Source: an uncultured Bacteroidales bacterium
Lineage (GTDB): Bacteria > Bacteroidota > Bacteroidia > Bacteroidales > UBA932
Direction: 5' to 3'
NCBI GenBank assembly: GCA_934691625.1
Contig: CAKUTA010000010.1
Coordinates: 15,502 to 79,501, forward strand
Length of the DNA: 64,000 nucleotides
Shown: positions 8,675-18,150 of the stretch, one piece after another
Layout: every line of letters begins with the position of its first letter
Numbering within the stretch: position 1 is the first letter of the stretch
Notes under the pieces: model-generated
Told to the model about the DNA's origin: nothing
Database searches by the model: none
Seen by the model: only the letters and a program-made list of their open reading frames with translations
Program-made: the position numbers and the translations under genes

Positions 8675-10009
8675 CTACTGCTGTGAGGAAGGATGCCTCG
8701 TGGCAGCGATAAGGTATGCCGATGATGCGGCGGCACCGAAGTCGATGCGTATCCCGAAAATGTGGATGTCGCCGCCTGATTTTACCTTTAGCTTCTTCCT
8801 GAGCTCGTCACTTGTCATGGGAATGTTCCTGGCGGACACTTCAGCTTCAGGATATCTGGCGCCGAAGTTCTTGATGCCCTGCTTGTTGAGCGGGATAATG
8901 CTGACTATCCTGAATATCTTGCCGAAATCGGAGGCATCGCCGGCCGGCTTCGTTTCTGAAAAGTAAAGGTGCGTGGATCGTCCTGCCTTGAGCATGACAT
9001 CTTCTGACTCCTGGGATGTGTCATCATTGCCCTTATCAGTGGACCTGAACATTGAGCCTATGGCATTGAATAGTCCAGCCTTTGCGAGCGCCTTCCCCGG
9101 CTCGAACAGATAATGCACGGAGGAAAGCCTGTCAGGATTCTGCAGAAACCGTGGAACAGTATTGCCATCTGCTGCTGGCGGTGCTGTGACAGATTTTCTG
9201 TTTTCGCTGACTATAAGTCTGGTATCCAAGGGGTTGCCTTTATATGGCACGCACCATAGCAGCAGCTCCTTGCATTCTCCTCCTGATGCGACCACGTGAA
9301 GCTCCACCGTGGCAGCACCATGCTCCAGCAGACGTTTCAGCAGCATGGAGATATCCGCCATCGGCGACAGCTTCAGCAGCATGGCGGGAGCAATGCTGAA
9401 TATGCCGGGCATCAGTGTCAGGACATCCGGGCTGCAGTCCTCTGGCAGGAACACCTTGTTCCCTGTGGCAGAGCGGCGTGCAGGATCTATATAGACAATG
9501 TCCGGATGGAAGCTGCGCAGCTCATCCCAGAAGCCATGCTGTCCTGTTTCTTCAGGCTCGACACGGTAGCTCATGACATCGATGTTCCTGGCTCCGAGAA
9601 GGGGAAAGTTATGCCTTGCGGCAGCTGCCCTTTCTGCATCCATCTCGTTGTAGAGAACCCTGGAGGCAATGCGTGAGAACGCCAGGCTATCTGCTCCAAG
9701 TCCGCCTGTGAGGTCGGCGATGCGTCCCTCTGAAGCTTCCGCAGCTCTTCCGCAGCGGAGGATCCTTTCGGCAAGATGTGCCTTATATAAAGCCGTGGAT
9801 GTAGAGCTTGACTGCTCTGAACTGAGCCTGTCAGGGTATAGGATGTCAGGAACAGCGTACCATTCAGGCAGTTTCGTGCGAAGCCTCTTCCTGCATTCTA
9901 TGATGGTTGCAGCCTTGTCAATGTCAATGTCCTGCCACCTGTCCCTTGCCAGTATAAGCCGCGACGTGTCATCATCCGCATGCTCCAATATGAATTCAGT
10001 CAATGTCAT
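8675..10009 (-). CDS. THUMP-like class I SAM-dependent methyltransferase
   Basis: 444-residue protein with a Rossmann methyltransferase core: motif I is DLTGGLGADS (about residue 99), and a DPARR segment in the IVYIDPARR strand takes the place of the catalytic (D/N)PP(Y/F)-like motif. The C-terminal region carries a THUMP-like fold implied by family resemblance. Bacteroidetes have a conserved family of this kind, probably RNA-directed, but the substrate is not known to me. The last codon abuts the DPP IV stop with no gap, so any terminator must lie within coding sequence. Its promoter is back to back with that of the phosphohexomutase gene. Confidence 0.8.
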   Translation of the reverse strand: MTLTEFILEHADDDTSRLILARDRWQDIDIDKAATIIECRKRLRTKLPEWYAVPDILYPDRLSSEQSSSTSTALYKAHLAERILRCGRAAEASEGRIADLTGGLGADSLAFSRIASRVLYNEMDAERAAAARHNFPLLGARNIDVMSYRVEPEETGQHGFWDELRSFHPDIVYIDPARRSATGNKVFLPEDCSPDVLTLMPGIFSIAPAMLLKLSPMADISMLLKRLLEHGAATVELHVVASGGECKELLLWCVPYKGNPLDTRLIVSENRKSVTAPPAADGNTVPRFLQNPDRLSSVHYLFEPGKALAKAGLFNAIGSMFRSTDKGNDDTSQESEDVMLKAGRSTHLYFSETKPAGDASDFGKIFRIVSIIPLNKQGIKNFGARYPEAEVSARNIPMTSDELRKKLKVKSGGDIHIFGIRIDFGAAASSAYLIAATRHPSSQQ

Positions 10010-10037
10010 GTATCAGATTTGCATGATTTTCCGCTCG

Positions 10038-10045
10038 CAAAGTTA
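10038..10045 (-). promoter_or_regulatory. -7 promoter element for the methyltransferase gene
   Basis: The minus strand reads TAACTTTG, a match to TAnnTTTG, 29 bases before the methyltransferase ATG. It lies only 11 bases from the opposing -7 element at 10057-10064. Confidence 0.55.
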
Positions 10046-10056
10046 CGTAATTTTAT

Positions 10057-10064
10057 TATTTTTG
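10057..10064 (+). promoter_or_regulatory. -7 promoter element for the phosphohexomutase gene
   Basis: TATTTTTG matches TAnnTTTG and leaves a leader of about 60 bases before the ATG at 10131. No good -33 TTG is visible. Confidence 0.5.
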
Positions 10065-10130
10065 TATGATTTATGGATGTGCCGCGCGGCACGGGCTCAG
10101 ATAGAGAAAATTATACTAAAATATAGAACT

Positions 10131-11828
10131 ATGGCAAAAGATTTTAGAGAAGTGGCCCAGAGCTGGCTGGATGGAGATTTCGATCCGGAGACGAAAGGTA
10201 AGGTCATTGAATTGAGAAACAGCGATCCTGCCGGATTCGAGGATGCATTTTATCGTAACCTGGAGTTCGGAACCGGCGGACTCAGGGGAATCATGGGCGT
10301 CGGGACCAACAGGATGAACAAATATACTGTCGGGATGGCGACCCAGGGGCTTGCCAACTATATCAAGGCGCATGCTTCGGAATGTACGGATGCCTATGGA
10401 GATCCTATCAACCCTGATGATGTCCGTGTATGCATATCTTTCGACAGCCGCAACAACAGCAAGCTTTTCGCGAAGATAACAGCTGACGTGATGTCTGCCA
10501 ACGGGATGCACGTATTTCTGTTCGACAATATCCGCCCTACGCCGGAACTCAGCTATTCCATCAGGGAGAAAAAGGCCATCGCCGGAGTGATGGTGACAGC
10601 TTCCCATAACCCGAAAGAGTATAATGGCTACAAGGTGTTCTGGTCTGACGGGGCACAGATTACATCTCCGGTGGACAAGGACATTGTCGCAGAGGTGGCG
10701 AAGATTACTGATCCTTCGCAGGTCCTTTTCGAGGCTAAGGAGGAATGTGGCGAAATCGAACTTATGGGCAAGGAGGTAGATGAGAAGTATCTTCATGATA
10801 TCCTTTCACTTATGCTTACTCCAGATGCTCGCAAACGTCATCCTGAGCTGAAGTTTGTCTATACTCCGCTTCATGGATGCGGTGTAAGACTTGTTCCGGA
10901 ATGCCTGCACCGTCTCGGCTTCGAGCATGTGTATCACGTGCCTGAACAGGACGTAAGCGACGGGAACTTCCCGACCGTGGCATCACCTAATCCTGAGGAG
11001 CCGGCAGCAATGAAGATGGCTCTGGAAGTCGCTGAGCGTGAGGGCGCAGACATCGTGCTTGCTACAGATCCTGATGCAGACCGCATGGGTATCGCAGTCC
11101 GTGACAATGACGGGAAGATGGTCCGTTTCAACGGTAACCAGGCAGGCGCTATGCTGACTTACTATATCCTTACACGCTGGAAGGAACTTGGCAAGCTTAC
11201 ACCGGAGACCTACGTAGTGAAGACCATCGTGACCACTGAGCTTATCGCTGAAATCGCAAAGAGCTTCGGTGTCAAGATCTACAATGTCCTTACAGGTTTC
11301 AAGTACATTGCCGAGGTTGTGAAGCGTAACGAGAAGACTGGGGAGTTCATCTGCGGCGGTGAAGAAAGCTATGGCTTCAATGTCGGCCAGTTCGTGCGTG
11401 ACAAGGATGCCCAGATTGCATGCTCAATGGTTGCCGAATGTGCTGCATGGGCTGCTGAACAAGGACTTACGCTCTATCAGCTGATGCAGAAGATATATAA
11501 GGAATACGGTTACAGGAAAGAAGGCCTTACATCTCTTGTACGTAAGGGCAAGACCGGGGCTGAAGAGATTCAGCAGATTATGGCTGATATGCGCCAGAAT
11601 CCTCCGAAGGAGCTTATCGGCTCACCTGTCGTCAAGGTGGTGGATTACCTTAAGACAGAGGAGACAGGGCTTCCATCTTCCAATGTGCTGCAGTTCTTCG
11701 ATGAGGCTGGCGATGTAGTATCTGTGCGCCCTTCTGGAACAGAGCCTAAAATCAAGTTCTATTTCGGCGCGAAGGGTGATGATGCCGATGCCAAGATTGA
11801 ACGGCTGAAGGAGCAGTTCATCAAGTAG
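10131..11828 (+). CDS. Phosphoglucomutase/phosphomannomutase (alpha-D-phosphohexomutase)
   Basis: Cytosolic enzyme that interconverts hexose 1- and 6-phosphates. The 565 residues, start MAKDFREVAQ and GTGGLRGIMG are typical of the long PgcA-like group. The phosphoserine loop is TASHNPKEYNGYK, the Mg-binding loop is ATDPDADRMG, the sugar-binding loop is GGEESYGF, and the phosphate-binding loop near the C-terminus is RPSGTEPKIKFYF. The frame is open far upstream, but 10131 is the start that begins at the family N-terminus and lies after the promoter. It could link glycogen, capsule-sugar and mannose metabolism. A long hairpin follows. Confidence 0.95.
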   Translation: MAKDFREVAQSWLDGDFDPETKGKVIELRNSDPAGFEDAFYRNLEFGTGGLRGIMGVGTNRMNKYTVGMATQGLANYIKAHASECTDAYGDPINPDDVRVCISFDSRNNSKLFAKITADVMSANGMHVFLFDNIRPTPELSYSIREKKAIAGVMVTASHNPKEYNGYKVFWSDGAQITSPVDKDIVAEVAKITDPSQVLFEAKEECGEIELMGKEVDEKYLHDILSLMLTPDARKRHPELKFVYTPLHGCGVRLVPECLHRLGFEHVYHVPEQDVSDGNFPTVASPNPEEPAAMKMALEVAEREGADIVLATDPDADRMGIAVRDNDGKMVRFNGNQAGAMLTYYILTRWKELGKLTPETYVVKTIVTTELIAEIAKSFGVKIYNVLTGFKYIAEVVKRNEKTGEFICGGEESYGFNVGQFVRDKDAQIACSMVAECAAWAAEQGLTLYQLMQKIYKEYGYRKEGLTSLVRKGKTGAEEIQQIMADMRQNPPKELIGSPVVKVVDYLKTEETGLPSSNVLQFFDEAGDVVSVRPSGTEPKIKFYFGAKGDDADAKIERLKEQFIK

Positions 11829-11872
11829 CATGTTTCAGGACTTGTGCGGTGATGCATAAGTCGCTTGATATT

Positions 11873-11931
11873 AATAAGATAAGCATTTTCAGAGTTAACG
11901 GAATTGGAACTCTGAAAATGCTTATCTTATT
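11873..11931. terminator. 24-bp perfect inverted repeat between convergent genes
   Basis: Arms at 11873-11896 and 11908-11931 are perfectly complementary over 24 bp, with an 11-base loop. The repeat sits between the phosphohexomutase stop and the stop of the convergent hypothetical gene, so it probably terminates transcription from both sides. The stem is AT-rich with a central TTTTCAGA, similar to the hairpins at 1956-2001 and 58676-58724. Confidence 0.75.
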
Positions 11932-11944
11932 GTTTTACAGGGTG

Positions 11945-12529
11945 TTACATATCATGCGCCTCGAATTTATATCCCAGTAGATGCAGCTCTACGGCCGCCC
12001 CGATTCTGTACATCTCCTGACATGACGCCACGAACACGTGATATGCAGCTATGCTTTGCGGCTCTATATTCTCATGGCGGATAAGGGAAATGACGGCATC
12101 GGCGCATCTGCGGAAAAGATTCCGTATTGCACCTGCCTCCGCGGACTGCAGATCCAGGCCCACAATATCCTGTATTATGTGGTCGTCCATGTCATCGAAG
12201 CCCTGCTTGCCGTAATATGCATGATATGGCGTGTTCATGCAGGCAGCCCAGTCCGAATCCCATCCGCATGCCACAGCCATTCCAAGGTATGCTGCCCATG
12301 CCACCGCCACTGTCGGATATTCCGCTATCTGCGGCATTGCATCCGCAATATACTCTCCGCCAAGCTTTTGCCATTGCCCGTCAATGTCCGGGCTTGACAG
12401 CAGCATGGACGGAGTGCCTTCCCCGCCTGACGGAGCGGATGTTACAGGCATGCCGCTTTCACGGCAGATGCGTATCAGCTCCAGCTCCAGACTGTCAGTG
12501 TATTTCTCGATGTCGTATGTCTGTTCCAT
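11945..12529 (-). CDS. Hypothetical protein, last gene of the pdxA-recG operon
   Basis: I do not recognise this 194-residue protein. It is soluble, acidic in its N-terminal part, lacks a signal peptide, and appears largely helical with repeated Ala/Ile/Leu patterns. Notable segments are VAVAWAAYLGMAVACGWDSDW and an aromatic-rich YHAYYGKQGFDD turn. It begins 13 bases after the S9C peptidase stop on the same strand and ends just before the 24-bp hairpin, so it is the last gene of a four-gene operon. Function unknown. Confidence 0.7.
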   Translation of the reverse strand: MEQTYDIEKYTDSLELELIRICRESGMPVTSAPSGGEGTPSMLLSSPDIDGQWQKLGGEYIADAMPQIAEYPTVAVAWAAYLGMAVACGWDSDWAACMNTPYHAYYGKQGFDDMDDHIIQDIVGLDLQSAEAGAIRNLFRRCADAVISLIRHENIEPQSIAAYHVFVASCQEMYRIGAAVELHLLGYKFEAHDM

Positions 12530-12542
12530 TGATGACCTCCCG

Positions 12543-14756
12543 TTACTTGCACCACTTGTCGAGCCAGTCGAAATATTCGCGGTGCCAGAAAAGTGCGTTC
12601 TGCGGCTTCAGAATCCAGTGGCACTCGTCCGGGAATACGATTAGCTTTGACGGAACTCCCATCATCTGCGCGGCGTTGAATGCTGCCATGCCCTGGTCAT
12701 ACGGGATGCGGAAATCCATGCCGCCATGAATGCAGAGGATTGGGGTATGCCATCTGGTGACATTGTCGGCAGGGCAATGCGAGTAGTGCCACCTTGCTTT
12801 TGCCGCAGAACTCCATGGAGAGCCTGCCTGCTGAATTCCTCCGAATGTGATCCCGTCACCGGCAGGGCCTGTCTGCCCAGGGGTGCAGGCATATTCTGTG
12901 AGACCGCCGTTGTCCCAGTTGCAGAACCACATCTCCTCTGTCTCGTAATACATATATTTCTCATCGAAGATTCCGGCATGTGCGATGAAGCAGTCGAACA
13001 GGTCGTCATGCACTCCTGCGAGATAATACACTGAATATCCTCCGTAGCTGGCACCGCATGCCGCCATCTTGCCTATATAAGGCTCAGCCTTCAGCTCCCG
13101 TGCAGCGGAAATATAGTCCTGGATGTTCAGCCCGGAGTAGTCACCTGAAATCTGTTCACACCACTCCTGACCGAAAGCGGTGGTTCCTCGCCTGTTCGGA
13201 AGCACGACCACATAGCCCTGGGCAGCCATCAGCCTGTAGTTCCATCTGTATGACCATGACTGGCTTATCGTGCCTTGCGGACCGCCGAGGCAGATGAGAA
13301 TGGACGGATAAACTTTCGTGGAGTCGAACTGCGGAGGATACATGACCCATGTCAGCATATCCTTGTCATCCACGGTTCTGACCATGCGTGCCTCCATCTT
13401 GTGCGGGGCAAGCTGTGAAAGTATATGGTCGTTCTCATGTGTTATCTGCACAGAGGCTCCATCTTCAGCCGAGACGCTTACAAGCTCGGTAGGGAAGTCC
13501 ATACTGCACCATGAGGCGAGAAGCGTCGTGCCCTTGTCCGACTCCACGATGGCGAAAGGTGAATCATAGTCGCACCATTGGGTATCGGAAGTGATACGTG
13601 ATATGCTGCCATTGATATCTGCGCGGAAAATTCCTTGAAGCCCCTCGGCAAGAGCATTGAAATAGATGCTTCCGGAAGCATTGTCCCATACCGGGCCTGC
13701 GGCATTGTACTTGAAATCGGCAGTCAGGTCGCGGATGCCGCTCACTTTCCCGTCAGCGAAATCCGCTGCCATAAGACGGACCTTGTCGGCCTCATATCCG
13801 TCCCTCCTCATGCTCAGCCATGCAATATGCCGGCCGTCAGGGCTCCATACCGGATCCGTGTCATATCCTCCGCCCATTGGGATGACATCGCATGTCCCGT
13901 CGGCTGTATTGTAGATGTAGATTTCAGTATTGGTGCTGAATGCATATTCCTTGCCTGTCTTCTTCTTGCAGGAATACGCGATATATTTCCCGTCAGGGCT
14001 CCAGTCAAGCTGTTCCAGTCCGCCGAAAGGCTCGATAGGAAGCTCATAAAGCTTATCTTCAGATGCAAGGATATCAATGCTGCTGTCCGGAGTGATCTCT
14101 TTGTCGAAATCAGCGATGAAAGTATGCGGCAGCTCCGTGACCCAGTGGTCCCAGTGTCTGTACATCAGGTCTTCAGCAACGTATGCGGTGGCCTTGTCCA
14201 GTTTCGGGTCCGTATCTGAAGGTGTCTGCACATCGCTATGCACATAGCTTACATACATGAGCCTGCTGCCGTCGGGTGAAAGCTTGAATTCGCCGATTCC
14301 AGCCGGTACATTACTCAGCTGCACACGTTTCACCAGCCGTGGAGATCTGCCGTCAGCTCCACGCAGCGTGGCTTTCCATATCTGCCCGCCTTGGATGAAC
14401 GCTATGCCTTTTCCTCCGTCTGTCCATCTTGCGCAGCTGATGCTTTTCCCGTCCTTTGTCAGCTGGCGTGTATTAGACCCGTCTGCATTGACGATGAATA
14501 GGTTACGGCAGCTTCTGTTATCCTCGACAGATGTGTAGCTAACACCGTATAGGATATATCTGCCGTCAGGTGACAGCTGCGGGTCCGACAGCCTTCCGAA
14601 TGCCAGCAGGGCCTCCGGTGTCATCTTTCCGTCCTTGATCTCGATCTGCGACGGCTCGATATAGTCCGCCGATGTCTCTTCACTTCTACAGTTCATTGTC
14701 AATAATGCGCTGATTGTCAATGCGGCAATGCCGCCTGCTCCGATTAAACCTTTCAT
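12543..14756 (-). CDS. S9C-like prolyl oligopeptidase family peptidase (DPP5-like)
   Basis: 737-residue exported serine peptidase. The N-terminus has a hydrophobic segment followed by Cys23 in LLTMNC, a loose lipobox, so it may be a lipoprotein. WD40-like propeller repeats (LSPDGRYI, WSPDGKYI, WSPDGRHI) fill residues 50-450. The hydrolase domain has Ser570 in GASYGG, Asp681 in HGGMDFRIP and His713 in DECHW. This matches S9C peptidases such as bacterial DPP5, which release dipeptides with hydrophobic residues and complement DPP IV (encoded at 6524-8674). It follows recG by 21 bases and precedes a hypothetical gene by 13. Confidence 0.9.
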   Translation of the reverse strand: MKGLIGAGGIAALTISALLTMNCRSEETSADYIEPSQIEIKDGKMTPEALLAFGRLSDPQLSPDGRYILYGVSYTSVEDNRSCRNLFIVNADGSNTRQLTKDGKSISCARWTDGGKGIAFIQGGQIWKATLRGADGRSPRLVKRVQLSNVPAGIGEFKLSPDGSRLMYVSYVHSDVQTPSDTDPKLDKATAYVAEDLMYRHWDHWVTELPHTFIADFDKEITPDSSIDILASEDKLYELPIEPFGGLEQLDWSPDGKYIAYSCKKKTGKEYAFSTNTEIYIYNTADGTCDVIPMGGGYDTDPVWSPDGRHIAWLSMRRDGYEADKVRLMAADFADGKVSGIRDLTADFKYNAAGPVWDNASGSIYFNALAEGLQGIFRADINGSISRITSDTQWCDYDSPFAIVESDKGTTLLASWCSMDFPTELVSVSAEDGASVQITHENDHILSQLAPHKMEARMVRTVDDKDMLTWVMYPPQFDSTKVYPSILICLGGPQGTISQSWSYRWNYRLMAAQGYVVVLPNRRGTTAFGQEWCEQISGDYSGLNIQDYISAARELKAEPYIGKMAACGASYGGYSVYYLAGVHDDLFDCFIAHAGIFDEKYMYYETEEMWFCNWDNGGLTEYACTPGQTGPAGDGITFGGIQQAGSPWSSAAKARWHYSHCPADNVTRWHTPILCIHGGMDFRIPYDQGMAAFNAAQMMGVPSKLIVFPDECHWILKPQNALFWHREYFDWLDKWCK

Positions 14757-14777
14757 TATATATGATATTCAATGTTC

Positions 14778-16925
14778 CTAGCTTATCTTGCTGTAGTCCT
14801 GCCTGAAATACTTGTCCTTGCGCAGCTCCTGCGCCAGCAGCCTGTTCTTCATCTGGGACAGGTCAGGATCCTGCTCCAGGATGTGCGAGGCATACTCTCT
14901 TGCGTCTGACAGAATCTGTCCGTCCTTTGCTAGCGATGCGATGGAAAGCTCTATCGGAAGGCCGCTCTGCTGTGTCCCCTCCAGGTCACCTGGACCCCTC
15001 ATCTTCATATCCTCCTCCGCGAGCACGAACCCGTCCTCCGTCTGGCATAGCAGGTCGATACGCTTCCTTGACTCGTCACTAAGCTTGTCGCCGCGGACAA
15101 GGATGCAGTATGAATCTCCTCCGCCTCGCCCTACACGCCCGCGCAGCTGATGCAGCTGGCTCAGCCCGAACCGTTCAGGACTCTCTATGACCATGACCGT
15201 GGCATTCGGCACATCCACGCCGACCTCTATCACTGTGGTTGAAACCAGAATGTTTGCTCTTCCTGCCACAAATGCGTTCATGTTGAATGCCTTGTCTTCG
15301 TCGCTCTGCTGCCCGTGCACTATCGCCACCTTGTATGGCGGGAACGGGAACGCCTCCACGATTTCCTCATACCCGCTCTCCAGGTTCTTGTAGTCCAGCT
15401 TCTCGTTGATGAAGATCATTGGATATACGACGTATGCCTGATGTCCTTTCGCTATCTGGTCCTTCATGAAGCTGAACAGCTGCAGCTTTTTCCTCTCCGT
15501 AATCTGGATTGTCTGAATCGGCTTTCTTCCAGGTGGCATCTCATCTATCACGGACACGTCCAGATCCCCATACAATGTCATAGCCAGCGTCCTGGGAATA
15601 GGGGTGGCTGTCATCACCAGTACATGCGGCGGAATTCCGTTGCTGCTTTTACGCCAGAGCCGTGCCCGCTGGTCCACACCGAACCTGTGCTGCTCGTCAA
15701 TGATCGCCAGGCCGAGATTCCGGAACACTACATTGTCCTCAATCAATGCGTGGGTGCCGACGATTATTCCAGTCTTTCCAGATGCCAGATCCGCAAGCAA
15801 TGTACGCCTCTCCGCTGTCTTCGATGTCCCTGTCAGTATAGATACCTCCACGCCTGTCCCCGAAAGATATTTGCTTATGTTGGCAAAATGCTGTCTGGCA
15901 AGAACTTCCGTCGGTGCCATTATGCATGACTGGTATCCGTTCCCGTATGCTATGAGCGCGGACAGTACGGCCACCATTGTCTTTCCTGAACCTACATCTC
16001 CCTGGAGTAGCCTGTTCATCTGCCTGCCGCTCATCATGTCGGCACGGATTTCCTTTATGACACGCTTCTGCGCACCTGTGAGGCTGTATGGCAATGAATT
16101 GTAGCAGGCATTGAAGGCCTCGCCGACTTTCGGCATCAGTATGCCGTGCTCGCTGCGGCTGCGGATATACTTCTGCTTCAGCAGTGACAGCTGCAGGAAA
16201 AACAGTTCCTCGAACTTCAGCCTGTACTCGGCTTTCCTGAGGGCGTAGATGTCTTTCGGAAAATGGATGCTGGACAATGCGAATGGCAGCGGCACGAGCC
16301 CTTTCTCCTTCATCACATATTCGGGCAATGTCTCCTGTATGCTGCCAGTCATGGCCTGAAGCGCGGATGCCATGATCCTGTTCATCACCTTGCCTGTGAC
16401 GCCTGCGTTCTTCAGCTTCTCTGTGGAAGGATATACTCCTGTCAATGTGCCTGACAGCATTCCGCTTCCGGATGCTGAAATGTCATCGACTTCAGGGTGC
16501 ACCATATTGATCCTGCCGTTGTAGAATGACGGCTTGCCGAAGAATATGAATGATTTTCCCGGAACGAGCCTTGAAAGCATGTATTTTATTCCTTTGAAGA
16601 ACACCACTTCCATCTGGGCGCTCCCGTCGGCTATTATTACGCTCAGCCTGCTTACGGCATTGAACCTGGCGCCGGACGGGTCAACCTCCTTGCCTCCCTT
16701 GTCCAGGACCGTGGCTGAAACCACCGTTCCTCGCACCTGTATGTACGCGCTTCCAGTCTGGATGCCGGCAATCGGGATGATTGTGCTCCTGTCAATGTAT
16801 TTGTACGGGTATGTCCTTATGAGGTCGCTGACAGTCTTTATACCCAATTCGGATTCCAGAAGAAGGGCTCTTTTCGGCCCTACTCCCTTAAGAAACTGTA
16901 TTTCCGGCTTGAGTTCCGTTTGCAT
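14778..16925 (-). CDS. recG: ATP-dependent DNA helicase RecG
   Basis: 715-residue branch-migrating helicase that remodels stalled replication forks and Holliday junctions. The N-terminus contains the FLKGVGPKRA helix-hairpin-helix-like segment and the wedge/OB region (about residues 55-150). The helicase core has Walker A GDVGSGKT at 309-316, the DEQH box at 410-413, TATPIPRTLAM, and the RecG-specific C-terminal LRGRVGRGG motif. Length is normal. It starts 32 bases after the pdxA stop and is cotranscribed with it and with two downstream genes. Confidence 0.97.
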   Translation of the reverse strand: MQTELKPEIQFLKGVGPKRALLLESELGIKTVSDLIRTYPYKYIDRSTIIPIAGIQTGSAYIQVRGTVVSATVLDKGGKEVDPSGARFNAVSRLSVIIADGSAQMEVVFFKGIKYMLSRLVPGKSFIFFGKPSFYNGRINMVHPEVDDISASGSGMLSGTLTGVYPSTEKLKNAGVTGKVMNRIMASALQAMTGSIQETLPEYVMKEKGLVPLPFALSSIHFPKDIYALRKAEYRLKFEELFFLQLSLLKQKYIRSRSEHGILMPKVGEAFNACYNSLPYSLTGAQKRVIKEIRADMMSGRQMNRLLQGDVGSGKTMVAVLSALIAYGNGYQSCIMAPTEVLARQHFANISKYLSGTGVEVSILTGTSKTAERRTLLADLASGKTGIIVGTHALIEDNVVFRNLGLAIIDEQHRFGVDQRARLWRKSSNGIPPHVLVMTATPIPRTLAMTLYGDLDVSVIDEMPPGRKPIQTIQITERKKLQLFSFMKDQIAKGHQAYVVYPMIFINEKLDYKNLESGYEEIVEAFPFPPYKVAIVHGQQSDEDKAFNMNAFVAGRANILVSTTVIEVGVDVPNATVMVIESPERFGLSQLHQLRGRVGRGGGDSYCILVRGDKLSDESRKRIDLLCQTEDGFVLAEEDMKMRGPGDLEGTQQSGLPIELSIASLAKDGQILSDAREYASHILEQDPDLSQMKNRLLAQELRKDKYFRQDYSKIS

Positions 16926-16957
16926 TGTCCTGATCGGATTAGAAGCTGTACAGCTCC

Positions 16958-18046
16958 TTATTCTATCTGAGGTCTTCCTGGGCGCTCGGGCCTGTTGTCC
17001 TCAGGCATCCTTACCTGCATCTTGCCTGCTTCCAGCCTGTCGTATGCCACCCTGTTCCTGTAGATGTCTATTGCCGCATAGATGGCGGACATCATTGACA
17101 TAGGATCGGCCTCGTCACGTCCTGCCATGGAAAATGCTGTTCCGTGGTCAGGCGAAGTCCTTACTACAGGAAGCCCTGCCGTGAAATTCACGCCGTCCTC
17201 GAAGTCGAGAGCCTTGAACGGTGCCAGTCCCTGGTCATGATACATCGCAAGCGTAGCATCGAACTTGCTGTAGTTCGCCAGCCCGAAGAATCCGTCAGGG
17301 GAGTATGGTCCGAATGCCATTATGCCCTCATCGTTGGCTGCCTTTACTGCGGGAGCGATGATTGTCTCCTCCTCGTCTCCGAGAAGTCCGTCGTCACCGC
17401 AGTGCGGGTTGAGGCCGAGGACTGCAATCTTTGGATATGCGATGCCGAAGTCGCGTTTCAGCGATGCGTTCATAAGGCGCAGCTTCGTGAGAATCTTTTC
17501 CGAGGTGATGCTGGCAGGGACGTCCTTCAGCGGAATATGTCCTGTGACCACACCTATCTTCAGCTGTCCGCTGATCATGAACATGGCCACGTCATTCGCT
17601 CCGAACTGCTGTTTGAGATATTCGGTGTGTCCGGTGAAGCCGAATCCGGCATTTGTCATCGCTCTCTTGTTGATCGGGCCTGTCACCAGCACGTCAATGT
17701 CGCCGCTTTTCAGATCGGCTACGGCTTTTTCGAGCGCGGTTATCGCCGATTTCGCCGAGTCTGGAGTCGCCTGTCCAGGTTCCACATAGACATTGTCCGG
17801 GAGACAGTTAAGTATGTTTATCTTTCTTGCCTTGGCATCCTTTGCCGAATTGATGACGTAGGTGTCCAGCTGCTCGATATTATGGATAAGCTTCCTGTAG
17901 AAGCCGAAAATCTTGGATGAGCCGTAGATTACAGGTGTGAAGCCTTCCAGGATCCTGGCGTCCGCCAGGGCTTTTATGATTACCTCATATCCGATGCCGT
18001 TTCCGTCACCTTGTGTTATGCCGACTGTAAGCTTGTTGTTTATCAT
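16958..18046 (-). CDS. pdxA: 4-hydroxythreonine-4-phosphate dehydrogenase
   Basis: NAD-dependent enzyme of the DXP-dependent pyridoxal 5'-phosphate pathway, 362 residues. Family marks are VGITQGDGNGIGYEV at the start (PdxA usually has GDPxGIG), the substrate segment TGHTEYL, and metal-binding histidines in LNPHCGDDG and YHDQGLAPFK, followed by RTSPDHGTAF. The Asp-Pro of the usual GDPAGIGPE motif is changed to Asp-Gly-Asn, which I note without concluding loss of function. It is the first gene of the operon that continues with recG, the S9C peptidase and a hypothetical gene. Confidence 0.95.
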   Translation of the reverse strand: MINNKLTVGITQGDGNGIGYEVIIKALADARILEGFTPVIYGSSKIFGFYRKLIHNIEQLDTYVINSAKDAKARKINILNCLPDNVYVEPGQATPDSAKSAITALEKAVADLKSGDIDVLVTGPINKRAMTNAGFGFTGHTEYLKQQFGANDVAMFMISGQLKIGVVTGHIPLKDVPASITSEKILTKLRLMNASLKRDFGIAYPKIAVLGLNPHCGDDGLLGDEEETIIAPAVKAANDEGIMAFGPYSPDGFFGLANYSKFDATLAMYHDQGLAPFKALDFEDGVNFTAGLPVVRTSPDHGTAFSMAGRDEADPMSMMSAIYAAIDIYRNRVAYDRLEAGKMQVRMPEDNRPERPGRPQIE

Positions 18047-18074
18047 GGTATTATATGTATATCTTTCAAATCTT

Positions 18075-18104
18075 CAAATTTACGAAACTGTTCCGGTTTT
18101 TCAA
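18075..18104 (-). promoter_or_regulatory. Promoter of the pdxA-recG operon
   Basis: On the minus strand TTG (18104-18102) is followed after 19 bases by TAAATTTG (18082-18075), a good -33/-7 pair about 30 bases before the pdxA ATG. Confidence 0.7.
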
Positions 18105-18150
18105 TGCTGCTTTTCCTGGATAGAAGTCTTTTCCTCAGGAGAAAAGGCAG

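Noticed and set aside
9669..10130. 154-codon N-terminal extension of the phosphohexomutase
   Set aside because: It overlaps the methyltransferase gene on the other strand, and a -7 element at 10057-10064 lies inside it; the family N-terminus starts at 10131.
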